Origin: Shinella curvata
Lineage (GTDB): Bacteria; Pseudomonadota; Alphaproteobacteria; Rhizobiales; Rhizobiaceae
Assembly (NCBI RefSeq): GCF_022899935.1
Contig: NZ_JALJCJ010000001.1
Location: 1 to 64,000 of the forward strand
Length of the DNA stretch: 64,000 bases
Direction: 5' to 3'
The translations under genes were made by a program, and so were the position numbers. The notes beneath the pieces are model-generated. The model was given only the letters and a program-made list of their open reading frames with translations. It made no database searches and was not told the origin of the DNA. Within the stretch, counting starts at the first letter, position 1, and each line of letters opens with the position of its first letter. Shown here one piece after another: positions 50,870 to 59,719 of the stretch.

Positions 50870-53800
50870 ATGGCAGACAAGAACTTCGCGCGAAGCGGAA
50901 CGGCGGACACGGATCTCTTGGCGGATGATGATCCGTTGAGCGAGCTCGCCCGCCTCGTCGGCTACGAGCCGCGTCCGGTCAAGGATGTGGCCAAGTCTTA
51001 CTCGGAGCCTCTCGATATTGTGCCACGGCGGGAAAATCCCGTCCTGGCGCTCGAAGACGAGCTGTTGCGGGCCTTCGAGCAGTACGATGCGCCGAGCCGC
51101 GTTGCCGTCCAGCCGGTCGCTGCCGAAAAGTCCGCGACCCACGCTGTCGAGCCCGTTTTCGAGGAGCCTGTGCCGGTCGCCGAGGATCCGTTGGCTGTCA
51201 TCGATGACGCTCCGATGCGCCACGACGCGGTCGTGGATGCCGATTTGCGTGAGCCGGCCTTCTCCGAAAATGTCGATGTTGAGCCGGCCCTTGAATCCGA
51301 TCCGTCGCTGCTGCTTGCCGATGAGCTGGAGGCGACCGTCAACGAGGTGCCCGTCGTCGAGAGCGAGCCGGTGGTTCACGCCGGCCGCCAGTTTGCCGAC
51401 CGCTTCGAGCCACGTTTCGAAACCCCTGTTCGCCAAGAGCCGGCCGTTGATGTGATGTCTGCCGACCGTGCGGGCTCTCAGGATCGTCAACCGGAATTTC
51501 TCGGCTTTCAGCCGGTGGTCGCCGATGAGAACCAGCTCGACGCTCTGAGCCTTGATCTGGAGCGCGAGCTGGAGCTTTCGATCGGCGACGGTTTCGCCGA
51601 CGATCTCGTTGCCAGCGAGAGCGCCGTCGCCGAGGCGTCTTTCGTCGAGCCGCAGCTGGTGGTCGCTGAGGCCGTGGAGAGCAGTGGCGATCCGGTCTTT
51701 CAGGAACTGTTGCCTGTAGAGGTTGCGGCCGAACCGTTCCAGGCCGAGGCGGCTTATGTCGCGGATGAGCCGCACTTCGTTGCCGACCTTGCCTTCGACG
51801 GCCGCGAGGAGCGTGCCCGGGCTGCCGCCGTGGTGGAAAGCCAGTGGCAGGCGGAAGAGCCGGTCTTCGATGCGGCGCCCGAGTATCGCGTCGAATCCGT
51901 TGAGGCGGTCGCTCACGACCGCGACGCATTGCTGGCCGATGTGGAACGCTACCCCGTTCCCGAGACCCGCACGCGCATCTCCGGTGAATCCCGCAATCCC
52001 GCAAACATCGCCTCGATCTTCAGCCGTCGTGCGACGCCGACCGCGCATCATCGCGAACCTGTCCTCAACACGTCCGTCGCCGAGCCGGTGAAGGCGCCGG
52101 TTGCCAGGGTGGAGCCTGCGCCGGTCGTCGAAGTTCGTCAGGAGCCCGTTGTGGTGCCTGCGGCGGCTGCTGCCGCCGAGCCGGAGATCGACTTCGAATC
52201 GATGGAGTTTGATCTCTCCGATATCGAACTCGACCTTTCCGACATCGTGCTGGACGACCTGCCGGCCAAAGCGGAAGTGAAGCCTGCTGAGGTCAAGCCG
52301 GTCGAGGTGCAGACGCCTGTTCGCCGCGAACCGGCTGTCGCGGTTCCCGTTTCGACCTATACGGCGACCCCGCAGCCGGTGGTGGCCGAAATGGCCGACG
52401 GCTCGCTGCCGTTCGATCCGACGATGATCGCCGACACCGACACCGGTGTTTCCCCGGTCACAGAGCTCGACGTGCCGCAGCTCCCGGTCATCGAGAAGGA
52501 AAAGCCGCCCGTCGTCCAGCCGGACTACGAATTCGATATCGACGCCGAGATGGCGCAGCTCTTCACGGAGCCGGTCGCCAAGCCGACGCGCAACGAAGGT
52601 CTGCAGGCGGGCGTTGCCGCCGGTGCGGTTGTCGCGGCCACCGTGGCCCAGCCGGTCGCGCAGATGAACGATGTCGATGATTTCGAACGGGCGCTGGAAG
52701 AGGATTTCCGTCGTTCGCTGAGTCAGCCCGAGCGCATGGCAATCCCGGTCGATCCGGGCCAGGCGACGCAGCTCTATGGCGGCGACGGCTATGACGACGA
52801 GCAGTCGCGCCCGCGCCGCGGCCTTCTGATCGCTGCTTCCATCGCGGGACTGCTGCTCGTTGGCGGCGGCGGTGCCTATGCGTGGAGCACTTTCATGGGC
52901 GGCACCGCCGCTTCCGGCGAGCCGCGCGTCATCCTCGCCGACAAGGATCCGATCAAGGTCGTGCCTGAGGAAAAGGGTGGCAAGACCGTCCCGAACCAGG
53001 ACAAGGCCGTCTACGACCGCGTTGCCGGCGACACTGCGAACACGCCGCAGCAGGAACAGCTCGTCACGTCCACGGAAGAGCCGGTTGACGTGGTGCAGCG
53101 CACGCTGACGCCGGAAACGCTGCCGGATGACGGTATCGACACGCCGGCGACGGCCGAAGACGACAACCGCCTGCTGCCGGGCGTCGATGAACCTGAAACG
53201 GCGACGGCCGACGGCAAGCCGCTGGTCTCGCCGCGCAAGGTCAAGACGATGATCGTCAAGCCGGATGGCACGCTCGTCGCCCGCGAGGACATCGTGAGCG
53301 AGCCGGCGTCGGAGACCGCAGGCCTCGATGCCAAGGCGACCGCGACGACCGCCGTCGCCTCCGGCGAGGCTGCCGCGACGGCCAATGCCACGCTCGACGC
53401 CGACGCCTCGCTGCGTTCTGAACAGCAGGCGACGGACGGTCAGCCCCGCTCGGCGCTCGCCGAAGTGGCGACCGCTGAAGTCGACGACACCGCACCTGTT
53501 CGTACCGTCAAGACGACGACGATCGGCGCGACGGCCGAAGGCACCACCGACGGCAAGGCGCCGGTTCCGGTCACTCGCCCGGTCGATCAGCCGGTCAAGG
53601 TCGTCGGCACCGTCACGGAAAACGGCAATGTTGCCGGCACGCAGACCGCATCGGCGACGCAGACCGAGCAGACGGCTGAACAGACGCAGGTTGCTGCGGT
53701 TGCACCCGGCAGCTACGTCATCCAGATCGCCTCGGTGCCGTCTGAAGCGGACGCGCAGAAGACCTACAAGAACCTGTCGGCGAAATTCGGCAGTGTCATC

Positions 53801-53950
53801 GGCGGTCGCGGCGTGGATATCAAGAAGGCGGAAATCCCCAACAAGGGCACGTTCTTCCGCATTCGCATCCCGGCCGGCTCGCGTGAGGAAGCAAACGCAC
53901 TGTGCAGCCGCTATAAGGGCGCGGGCGGCAGCTGCCTCGTCACGCGCTGA
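50870..53950 (+). CDS. SPOR-domain envelope protein with very long acidic linker, 1026 aa
   Basis: A long cytoplasmic part (1 to about 645), acidic and Val/Pro/Glu-rich, is followed by one membrane segment (GLLIAASIAGLLLVGGGGAY, about 648-668), a Thr/Ala-rich periplasmic linker and a C-terminal SPOR domain (SYVIQIASVPSEADAQKTYK ... FFRIRIPAGSREEANALC, last ~80 residues). SPOR binds denuded septal peptidoglycan, so a role in division is inferred. Located between argS and nagZ, conserved in rhizobia. The cytoplasmic extension is unusually long. Confidence 0.85.
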   Translation: MADKNFARSGTADTDLLADDDPLSELARLVGYEPRPVKDVAKSYSEPLDIVPRRENPVLALEDELLRAFEQYDAPSRVAVQPVAAEKSATHAVEPVFEEPVPVAEDPLAVIDDAPMRHDAVVDADLREPAFSENVDVEPALESDPSLLLADELEATVNEVPVVESEPVVHAGRQFADRFEPRFETPVRQEPAVDVMSADRAGSQDRQPEFLGFQPVVADENQLDALSLDLERELELSIGDGFADDLVASESAVAEASFVEPQLVVAEAVESSGDPVFQELLPVEVAAEPFQAEAAYVADEPHFVADLAFDGREERARAAAVVESQWQAEEPVFDAAPEYRVESVEAVAHDRDALLADVERYPVPETRTRISGESRNPANIASIFSRRATPTAHHREPVLNTSVAEPVKAPVARVEPAPVVEVRQEPVVVPAAAAAAEPEIDFESMEFDLSDIELDLSDIVLDDLPAKAEVKPAEVKPVEVQTPVRREPAVAVPVSTYTATPQPVVAEMADGSLPFDPTMIADTDTGVSPVTELDVPQLPVIEKEKPPVVQPDYEFDIDAEMAQLFTEPVAKPTRNEGLQAGVAAGAVVAATVAQPVAQMNDVDDFERALEEDFRRSLSQPERMAIPVDPGQATQLYGGDGYDDEQSRPRRGLLIAASIAGLLLVGGGGAYAWSTFMGGTAASGEPRVILADKDPIKVVPEEKGGKTVPNQDKAVYDRVAGDTANTPQQEQLVTSTEEPVDVVQRTLTPETLPDDGIDTPATAEDDNRLLPGVDEPETATADGKPLVSPRKVKTMIVKPDGTLVAREDIVSEPASETAGLDAKATATTAVASGEAAATANATLDADASLRSEQQATDGQPRSALAEVATAEVDDTAPVRTVKTTTIGATAEGTTDGKAPVPVTRPVDQPVKVVGTVTENGNVAGTQTASATQTEQTAEQTQVAAVAPGSYVIQIASVPSEADAQKTYKNLSAKFGSVIGGRGVDIKKAEIPNKGTFFRIRIPAGSREEANALCSRYKGAGGSCLVTR

Positions 53951-53971
53951 GGTCGAGACCAGATTTTTGGG

Positions 53972-54006
53972 AAGGCGCGGGACGAGTTCCGCGCCTTTCT
54001 TTTTGC
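53972..54006 (+). terminator. terminator after the SPOR gene
   Basis: AAGGCGCGG pairs with CCGCGCCTT around GACGAGTT, followed by TCTTTTT. Confidence 0.75.
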
Positions 54007-54037
54007 CCATCCAACGCAAACATCCGAGATTGCCGAT

Positions 54038-55057
54038 ATGAGCGAATCGAAATCCTTCATTTCGGGCTGCAAGGGCCTGAGCCTCACCGAAGACGAAAAG
54101 GCCTTCTTCCGCAGCGAGCGGCCCTGGGGCTTCATCCTGTTCGGCCGCAATATAGGCGAGCCCTCCCAGGTCGCGGACCTGACGGCGGAAATGCGTGACT
54201 GCATCGGCGGCGGCAGCGACATCCCCGTGCTGATCGACCAGGAAGGCGGTCGCGTCCAGCGCATCAAGCCGCCGCATGTCCAGCAATATCCGAATGCCGC
54301 CGCTCTCGGCGCCATCTACCGCGCGGATGCGGAAAAGGGCCTGCGCGCCGCGTGGCTCATGTCGCGCCTGCATGCCTTCGATCTCTATCGCCTCGGCATC
54401 AATGTCGATTGCCTGCCGGTGCTGGATGTCGCCGTGCCCGGCGTGCACGACGTCATCGGCAACCGTGCCTATGGCCAGGAGCCGGAGATCGTCTCGGCCA
54501 TGGGCAAGGCGGCGGCCGAGGGCCTTAAGGCCGGCGGCCTGCTGCCGATCATGAAGCATATGCCGGGCCATGGTCGCACCATGGTCGATTCCCATCATGA
54601 CCTGCCGGTGGTGCATGCCAGCCGCGAAGAGCTCGACGCCTGCGACTTCGTGCCCTTCCGCCGCATGAAGGACGAACTGATGGCGATGTCCGCCCATATC
54701 GTCTTCACCGCCATCGATGCCGACAATCCGGCGACGACCTCGGCCAAGGTGGTGCGCGAGATCATCCGCGGCCATATGGGCTTCGATGGCCTGCTGATGT
54801 CCGACGACGTGTCGATGAACGCGCTGAAGGGCGATATTGCCGAAAGAACCCGGGGAATCATCGCCGCCGGCCTCGACATGGTGTTGCATTGCCATGGCAT
54901 CATGGACGAAATGATCATGGTGACCGAAAACGCGCCGCCGCTGACCGGAGAAAGCCTGCGGCGCGCCAAGGCGGTGCGTGCAGCCTTCACGGCGCCCGAT
55001 GCGGCGGACGAACAGGCGATGCGCGAAGAGTTCAATGCAATGATCGCGGTGTCCTGA
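54038..55057 (+). CDS. nagZ: beta-N-acetylhexosaminidase NagZ, 339 aa
   Basis: GH3 fold: FGRNIGEPSQVADLTAEMRD, PVLIDQEGGRVQRIKPP, then KHMPGHGRTMVDSHHDLPVV, the GH3 NagZ signature with the His of the catalytic dyad, and MSDDVSMNALKGD. Cytosolic enzyme of peptidoglycan recycling that removes GlcNAc from anhydromuropeptides. Followed 15 bases later by scpA; nagZ-scpA-scpB-(ABC)-tatABC is a rhizobial order. Confidence 0.92.
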   Translation: MSESKSFISGCKGLSLTEDEKAFFRSERPWGFILFGRNIGEPSQVADLTAEMRDCIGGGSDIPVLIDQEGGRVQRIKPPHVQQYPNAAALGAIYRADAEKGLRAAWLMSRLHAFDLYRLGINVDCLPVLDVAVPGVHDVIGNRAYGQEPEIVSAMGKAAAEGLKAGGLLPIMKHMPGHGRTMVDSHHDLPVVHASREELDACDFVPFRRMKDELMAMSAHIVFTAIDADNPATTSAKVVREIIRGHMGFDGLLMSDDVSMNALKGDIAERTRGIIAAGLDMVLHCHGIMDEMIMVTENAPPLTGESLRRAKAVRAAFTAPDAADEQAMREEFNAMIAVS

Positions 55058-55072
55058 GCGGCTCCGCAAAGG

Positions 55073-55948
55073 ATGCTCGTGCCAGGACCGGGAAGCAAGT
55101 CGCAGAAGAATGGCCGCGGCGCGGATGCGCCGATGGAGGACCTGTGGCAGGAGGGCGGCGAAGAGCGGGGGCTTTCGGAAGAGAGCCTCGTCGTCGATCT
55201 CGCCGGCTTCGAAGGCCCGCTCGACCTGTTACTGCATCTCGCCCGCACGCAGAAGGTGGACCTCACCCGCATTTCCGTGCTGGCGCTTGCCGAACAGTAT
55301 CTCGCCTTCATCGACAAGGCGCGAAAAATCCGCATCGAGCTTGCCGCCGATTATCTCGTCATGGCGGCGTGGCTCGCCTATCTCAAATCCCGCCTGCTGA
55401 TTCCCAAGCAGGCCAAGGACGATGGTCCCACCGGCGAGGAAATGGCGGCAAGCCTGGCGTTCCGGCTGAAGCGGCTGGAGGCCATGCGCGATGCGGCGAC
55501 ACGGCTCGTCAACCGCAATCGCCTCGGCCGCGACGTCTTCGCCCGCGGCATGCCGGAGCATATCCCGACCGAACGGCGCTCCGCCTTCGAAGCCTCGCTC
55601 TATGACCTGCTCAACGCCTATGCATCGCTGCGCCAGCGCCATGCGATCACTCAGGTAACGATCGAGAAGCGCAATGTCTGGTCGCTGTCCGACGCGCGCG
55701 AAATCCTGTCGCTGCTGGTGGGCGGCTTTGCGGACGACGACTGGACGGCGCTCGACCATTTCATGCTGCGCTACCTGACCGATCCGGCCGAGCGCACCAC
55801 GGCGATCGCCAGCGCCTTCGCAGCGACGCTGGAGCTCGTGCGGGAAGGGCGCCTGGAGCTTCGCCAGGATGGCGTGTTCCAGCCGATCTATCTGCGCCGC
55901 GGCCCCAAAACTGAGGGCGACGACGAGGAGGGTACGAAAAATGGCTGA
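55073..55948 (+). CDS. scpA: segregation and condensation protein A, 291 aa
   Basis: VDLAGFEGPLDLLLHLARTQ near residue 43 is the ScpA (kleisin) N-terminal motif, followed by VDLTRISVLALAEQYLAFID and ADYLVMAAWLAYLKSRLLIP; the C-terminal winged-helix part ends ELVREGRLELRQDGVFQPIY. Bridges the SMC heads in the condensin complex. Its last eight bases overlap scpB. The exact start is uncertain: AAAGG is very close to the ATG at 55073. Confidence 0.92.
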   Translation: MLVPGPGSKSQKNGRGADAPMEDLWQEGGEERGLSEESLVVDLAGFEGPLDLLLHLARTQKVDLTRISVLALAEQYLAFIDKARKIRIELAADYLVMAAWLAYLKSRLLIPKQAKDDGPTGEEMAASLAFRLKRLEAMRDAATRLVNRNRLGRDVFARGMPEHIPTERRSAFEASLYDLLNAYASLRQRHAITQVTIEKRNVWSLSDAREILSLLVGGFADDDWTALDHFMLRYLTDPAERTTAIASAFAATLELVREGRLELRQDGVFQPIYLRRGPKTEGDDEEGTKNG

Positions 55949-56639
55949 TGAGGATGTACCGGAGGGCGGCACGATCGTCGATCCGCGCCGGCTGCATGAG
56001 GCCGCACGCATCGCCGAAGCCCTGGTCTTTGCCTCCGCCGGCCCGGTCTCGCAGAACTATATCGCCGAGCGCCTGCCGCGCGGTGTGGACGTATTGCATG
56101 TGCTGCGTGAACTGAAGGGCCTCTATGCCGGGCGCGGCGTCAACCTGGTGCAGGTTGATGACGGCTGGGCCTTTCGCACGGCGCCGGACCTGTCCTTCGT
56201 CATCCGCACCGACGAGACGGAGGTGCGCAAATTGTCGCGCGCCGCGCTCGAGGTTCTGTCGATCATCGCTTACCACCAGCCGGTCACGCGCGCCGAGATC
56301 GAGGAGATCAGAGGCGTGCAGACCTCGAAGGGCACGCTCGACGTGCTGATGGAAGCAGGCTGGGTGCGTTTTCGCGGGCGCCGCCGCACGCCGGGCCGCC
56401 CCGTGACCTTCGGCACGACGCGGGATTTCCTCGACCATTTCGGACTGGAGGAACTGCGCGACCTGCCCGGTCTCGAAGAATTGAAGGGCGCCGGCCTTCT
56501 TTCCGGCCGCATTCCCTCCAATTTTCAGGTACCACTGCCGCTCGGTGAGGACGAACTGGCCGAGGACGAGGATCCCATCACCCAGCTCGACCTTGAGGAA
56601 CTGGGTCTCTTGACACCCGGCGGGAAAGAAGACGAATAG
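55941..56639 (+). CDS. scpB: segregation and condensation protein B, 232 aa
   Basis: Two winged-helix domains: AARIAEALVFASAGPVSQNY and YQPVTRAEIEEIRGVQ-like sequence (AYHQPVTRAEIEEIRGV), then GRRRTPGRPVTFGTTRDFLD and GLEELRDLPGLEELKGAGLL. Works with ScpA and SMC. ATG 55941 overlaps the end of scpA; a longer frame to 55869 lies within scpA and is not used. Confidence 0.92.
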   Translation: MADEDVPEGGTIVDPRRLHEAARIAEALVFASAGPVSQNYIAERLPRGVDVLHVLRELKGLYAGRGVNLVQVDDGWAFRTAPDLSFVIRTDETEVRKLSRAALEVLSIIAYHQPVTRAEIEEIRGVQTSKGTLDVLMEAGWVRFRGRRRTPGRPVTFGTTRDFLDHFGLEELRDLPGLEELKGAGLLSGRIPSNFQVPLPLGEDELAEDEDPITQLDLEELGLLTPGGKEDE

Positions 56640-56802
56640 GCGAAACCTATCGGCCGGCCCCATGGCTTTCTGATGCACCTTGCATGGGAATATTGCGGAG
56701 AAACAAACAGCGGGCCGCGCTCCTGCGGTAAGCAGTAGAAGAAGAAAAGCCGTTCAGGCAGGACTGTGGCCGGCCGGGCCGGTGACAGGGAAAGATTTGG
56801 CA

Positions 56803-57906
56803 ATGGCTTCGGACCCCTCGGGCTCCAGCGATATCGAGACGAGACGGGCCTCGGCTGTGACCTTCGCCGCGCGCCTTGCCTTCGAAGACATCCATCACAG
56901 CTACCAGAACAAGCAGACGATCCGCGGTATCTCGCTGACGGCCGAGCCCGGAGAAGTGCTCTGCCTGCTCGGCCCCTCGGGCTCCGGCAAGACGACGCTT
57001 TTGCGCATCGCCGCCGGCATCGAGGCGCAGACATCCGGCCGCGTTCTCCTCAACGATCGCGAGATCGCCGGCCCGAGCGTCTTCCTGCCGCCGGAGCGGC
57101 GCGGCGTGGGTCTGATGTTCCAGGATTTCGCGCTTTTTCCACATATGTCCGTACTCGACAATGTGCGATTCGGCCTGACGGCTCTGCCGCGTGCCGAAGC
57201 CGAGGCCGAGGCGGGGGTGGCGCTGGAGCGCGTCGGACTGTCGCACTATGCCCAAAAGTTTCCGCACATGCTGTCCGGCGGCGAGCAGCAGCGTGTGGCT
57301 CTCGCCCGCGCGCTGGCGCCGCGGCCCTCCGTACTTCTCATGGACGAGCCGTTCTCCGGCCTCGACTCACGGTTGAAGGATTCGATCCGCGCCGACACGC
57401 TCGCCATCCTGCGCCAGTCGCGCGCCAGCGCCATCGTCGTCACGCACGATGCCGAAGAAGCGATGCGCATGGGAGACAGGATTGCCCTTCTCAAGGATGG
57501 CTGTCTCGTGCAGGCCGGCACGGCGGAGGAACTCTATCTCCATCCCAGCGACATCTTTGCTGCCGCGTTCTTTTCCGAGATCAACGAATTTCCGGGGCAT
57601 GTGCGTGGCGGTGTCGTGGAAACGCCGCTCGGCAACGTGGACGGGAAGCGTTTTGCCGACGGCCAGAAGGTGAACGTCGCGGTGCGTCTCTCGGGACTGC
57701 GTGTTCTGGAGACCGGCGGTGAAATTCCCGCGCGCATTTTGTCGCGGCGGTTTCTCGGCGTCGTGGAGCTGCTGGACCTCGCGATACCCGGCGCGGACCG
57801 GCCCATCCGGGCACGCGTGCGGGCAGACCAGTTGGCGGCCGGATTGCGTGAGGTCACGCTTTCGGCTAACCAGCGGGATATTCTAGTGTTTGAAAAAAAC
57901 GGTTGA
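56803..57906 (+). CDS. ABC transporter ATPase, FbpC/PotA-like with TOBE domain, 367 aa
   Basis: Walker A LLGPSGSGKTTLLRI (about 55-69), Q-loop FQDFALFPHMSV, signature LSGGEQQRVALARAL (about 156), Walker B VLLMDEPFSGLD and switch His in VVTHDAEEAM. A C-terminal TOBE-like domain (NVAVRLSGLRVLETGGEIPA) points to importers of iron or other small solutes. No permease or binding protein is adjacent, so the partner is elsewhere or it is an orphan. Lies between scpB and tatA. Confidence 0.9.
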   Translation: MASDPSGSSDIETRRASAVTFAARLAFEDIHHSYQNKQTIRGISLTAEPGEVLCLLGPSGSGKTTLLRIAAGIEAQTSGRVLLNDREIAGPSVFLPPERRGVGLMFQDFALFPHMSVLDNVRFGLTALPRAEAEAEAGVALERVGLSHYAQKFPHMLSGGEQQRVALARALAPRPSVLLMDEPFSGLDSRLKDSIRADTLAILRQSRASAIVVTHDAEEAMRMGDRIALLKDGCLVQAGTAEELYLHPSDIFAAAFFSEINEFPGHVRGGVVETPLGNVDGKRFADGQKVNVAVRLSGLRVLETGGEIPARILSRRFLGVVELLDLAIPGADRPIRARVRADQLAAGLREVTLSANQRDILVFEKNG

Positions 57907-57948
57907 ACGTCTTACATCGGGGTAAGGGTTCGTAAGGGAGTCGAAAAA

Positions 57949-58146
57949 ATGGGTTCTTTCAGCATCTGGCATTGGCTGATCGTTCTGGTGGTTGTGCTGC
58001 TGCTGTTCGGCCGTGGCAAGATTCCGGAACTGATGGGCGATGTCGCCAAGGGTATCAAGAACTTCAAGAAGGGCATGTCCGACGAGGAGGCCGCTGCCGC
58101 CGACAAGGCGAAGACGGTCGATCACAAGGCCGACGAGGTCAAGTGA
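57949..58146 (+). CDS. tatA: Sec-independent translocase TatA, 65 aa
   Basis: [20 protein letters not shown] (membrane helix), [20 protein letters not shown] (amphipathic helix with the conserved FG) and an acidic/basic tail. TatA oligomers form the pore for folded proteins. First of tatA-tatB-tatC, 50 bases before tatB. Confidence 0.95.
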   Translation: MGSFSIWHWLIVLVVVLLLFGRGKIPELMGDVAKGIKNFKKGMSDEEAAAADKAKTVDHKADEVK

Positions 58147-58196
58147 CCGGCATTCGGCCGTTGATCGCTGATTGCGGCCTATGAGGACAGTTTTCT

Positions 58197-58829
58197 ATGC
58201 TTGATGTCGGCTGGACCGAGATACTCGTCATCGCCATCGTTCTGATCATCGTGGTGGGTCCGAAGGACCTGCCGCAGATGCTCAGGACGTTCGGCCGCAT
58301 GGTCTCAAAGATGCGCGGCATGGCCAGCGACTTCCGTCAGCAATTCGACGAGGCGCTGCGCGAAGCCGATCTTGACGACGTGCGCAAGACCATCGGCGAG
58401 GCGCAGAAGCTCAATCCGCTCAACACCATCAGGGAGGCGGTCAACCCGCTGCGCCAGATGGGTGACGAGCTGAAGGCAGACCTGCAGAAGTCGACCAGTT
58501 CCGTCACGACGGCGACGCCTTCGGCCAATCCGGCCGAGAGTGTGTCCGGCGTGCCTGTTGCTGTGCCCTCGGAGGCCGGAAAACCCGCCTCCGCCGAGCC
58601 TGTCTCCGCCGCGCCGCTCAAGACCGGTCCGGTCCGCAAGACGGCGAAGAAGAAGGCCGATGACGGCGCCGCCAAGATCGCAAAACCGCGCAAGGCGGCG
58701 GCGAAGCCTGAGGCCGAGCCGAAGAAGGCCGCCGCCGTCAAGGCATCGTCTTCGACCAGTAAGGCGGCTCCTGCCAAAACCTCGACCGCCAAAACCAAGA
58801 CTGCAAAGACCAAGAAGGGCGAGGCATGA
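58197..58829 (+). CDS. tatB: Sec-independent translocase TatB, 210 aa
   Basis: MLDVGWTEILVIAIVLIIVV then GPKDLPQMLRTFGRMVSKMR: the TatB N-terminal helix with conserved GPKDLP, followed by an amphipathic helix and a long Ala/Lys-rich disordered tail (KTSTAKTKTAKTKKGEA). With TatC it forms the twin-arginine signal receptor. Stop overlaps the tatC start (ATGA). Confidence 0.95.
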   Translation: MLDVGWTEILVIAIVLIIVVGPKDLPQMLRTFGRMVSKMRGMASDFRQQFDEALREADLDDVRKTIGEAQKLNPLNTIREAVNPLRQMGDELKADLQKSTSSVTTATPSANPAESVSGVPVAVPSEAGKPASAEPVSAAPLKTGPVRKTAKKKADDGAAKIAKPRKAAAKPEAEPKKAAAVKASSSTSKAAPAKTSTAKTKTAKTKKGEA

Positions 58830-59656
58830 GCGGCGATATTGACGACAAGCCCCAGCCGCTCATCGAGCATCTGATCGAGCTGCGCCAGCGCCTGCTCTGG
58901 GCCGTGGGAGCATTTTTCGTTGCCTTCCTTGTCTGCTTCTATTTCGCCAAGCAGCTCTTCAATCTGCTCGTCCTGCCCTTCAAGTGGTCGGTGGAATGGG
59001 CGGGGCTCACACACCGCAATGTCGAACTGATCTATACGGCACCGCAGGAATTCTTCTTTACGCAGATTAAGGTCGCCATGTTCGGCGCCCTGGTCATCGC
59101 CTTTCCGGTGATCGCGCAGCAGGTCTACAAGTTCGTGGCGCCTGGCCTGTACAAGAACGAGCGTGCAGCCTTCCTGCCGTTTCTGATTGCGTCGCCCATC
59201 CTGTTCCTCATCGGTGCCGGGCTCGTTTATTTCTTCTTCACACCCATGGTCATGTGGTTCTTCCTCGCCATGGAGCAGGGCGGCGGCGAAGGCCAGGTGT
59301 CGATCCAGCTTCTGCCGAAGGTGTCCGAATATCTCAGCCTGATCATGTCGCTGATCTTCGCCTTCGGTCTCGTCTTCCAGCTTCCGGTGGTTTCGTCGCT
59401 TCTCGTGCGCGCCGGTTTCATCACGTCGCAGACGCTGAAGGAAAAGCGGAAATACGCGATCGTCATCGCCTTCGTGGTGGCCGCCGTGCTGACGCCCCCG
59501 GATCCGGTTTCCCAGATCGGTCTTGCACTGCCGGCCATCCTTCTCTACGAGATTTCCATCTATACGGCCCGACTCATCGAACGGCAGCGGGCGAGCGTCT
59601 CGAACGCGCAGGATGCGGAAAACGAGGTCGCTGCAACGCAGGGCGAAGCCGATTGA
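58826..59656 (+). CDS. tatC: Sec-independent translocase TatC, 276 aa
   Basis: PLIEHLIELRQRLLWAVGAF is the conserved TatC N-terminus. Six membrane segments follow, with QVYKFVAPGLYKNERAAFLP after the first two and AAVLTPPDPVSQIGLALPAI near the end. Binds twin-arginine signal peptides. Third gene of the tat operon. Confidence 0.96.
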   Translation: MSGDIDDKPQPLIEHLIELRQRLLWAVGAFFVAFLVCFYFAKQLFNLLVLPFKWSVEWAGLTHRNVELIYTAPQEFFFTQIKVAMFGALVIAFPVIAQQVYKFVAPGLYKNERAAFLPFLIASPILFLIGAGLVYFFFTPMVMWFFLAMEQGGGEGQVSIQLLPKVSEYLSLIMSLIFAFGLVFQLPVVSSLLVRAGFITSQTLKEKRKYAIVIAFVVAAVLTPPDPVSQIGLALPAILLYEISIYTARLIERQRASVSNAQDAENEVAATQGEAD

Positions 59657-59719
59657 GGCTTCGCCGGCGGGTCGCTGCCGGGCGTGATGGGCTCCATCCA
59701 CGCAAGGCCTGGAACGACA

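Noticed and set aside
50678-55069. Minus-strand open frame of 1463 codons across argS, the SPOR gene and nagZ
   Set aside because: It is opposite three clearly conserved genes. High GC at third codon positions removes stops from one antisense frame; the translation is Arg/His/Gly-rich with no domain.
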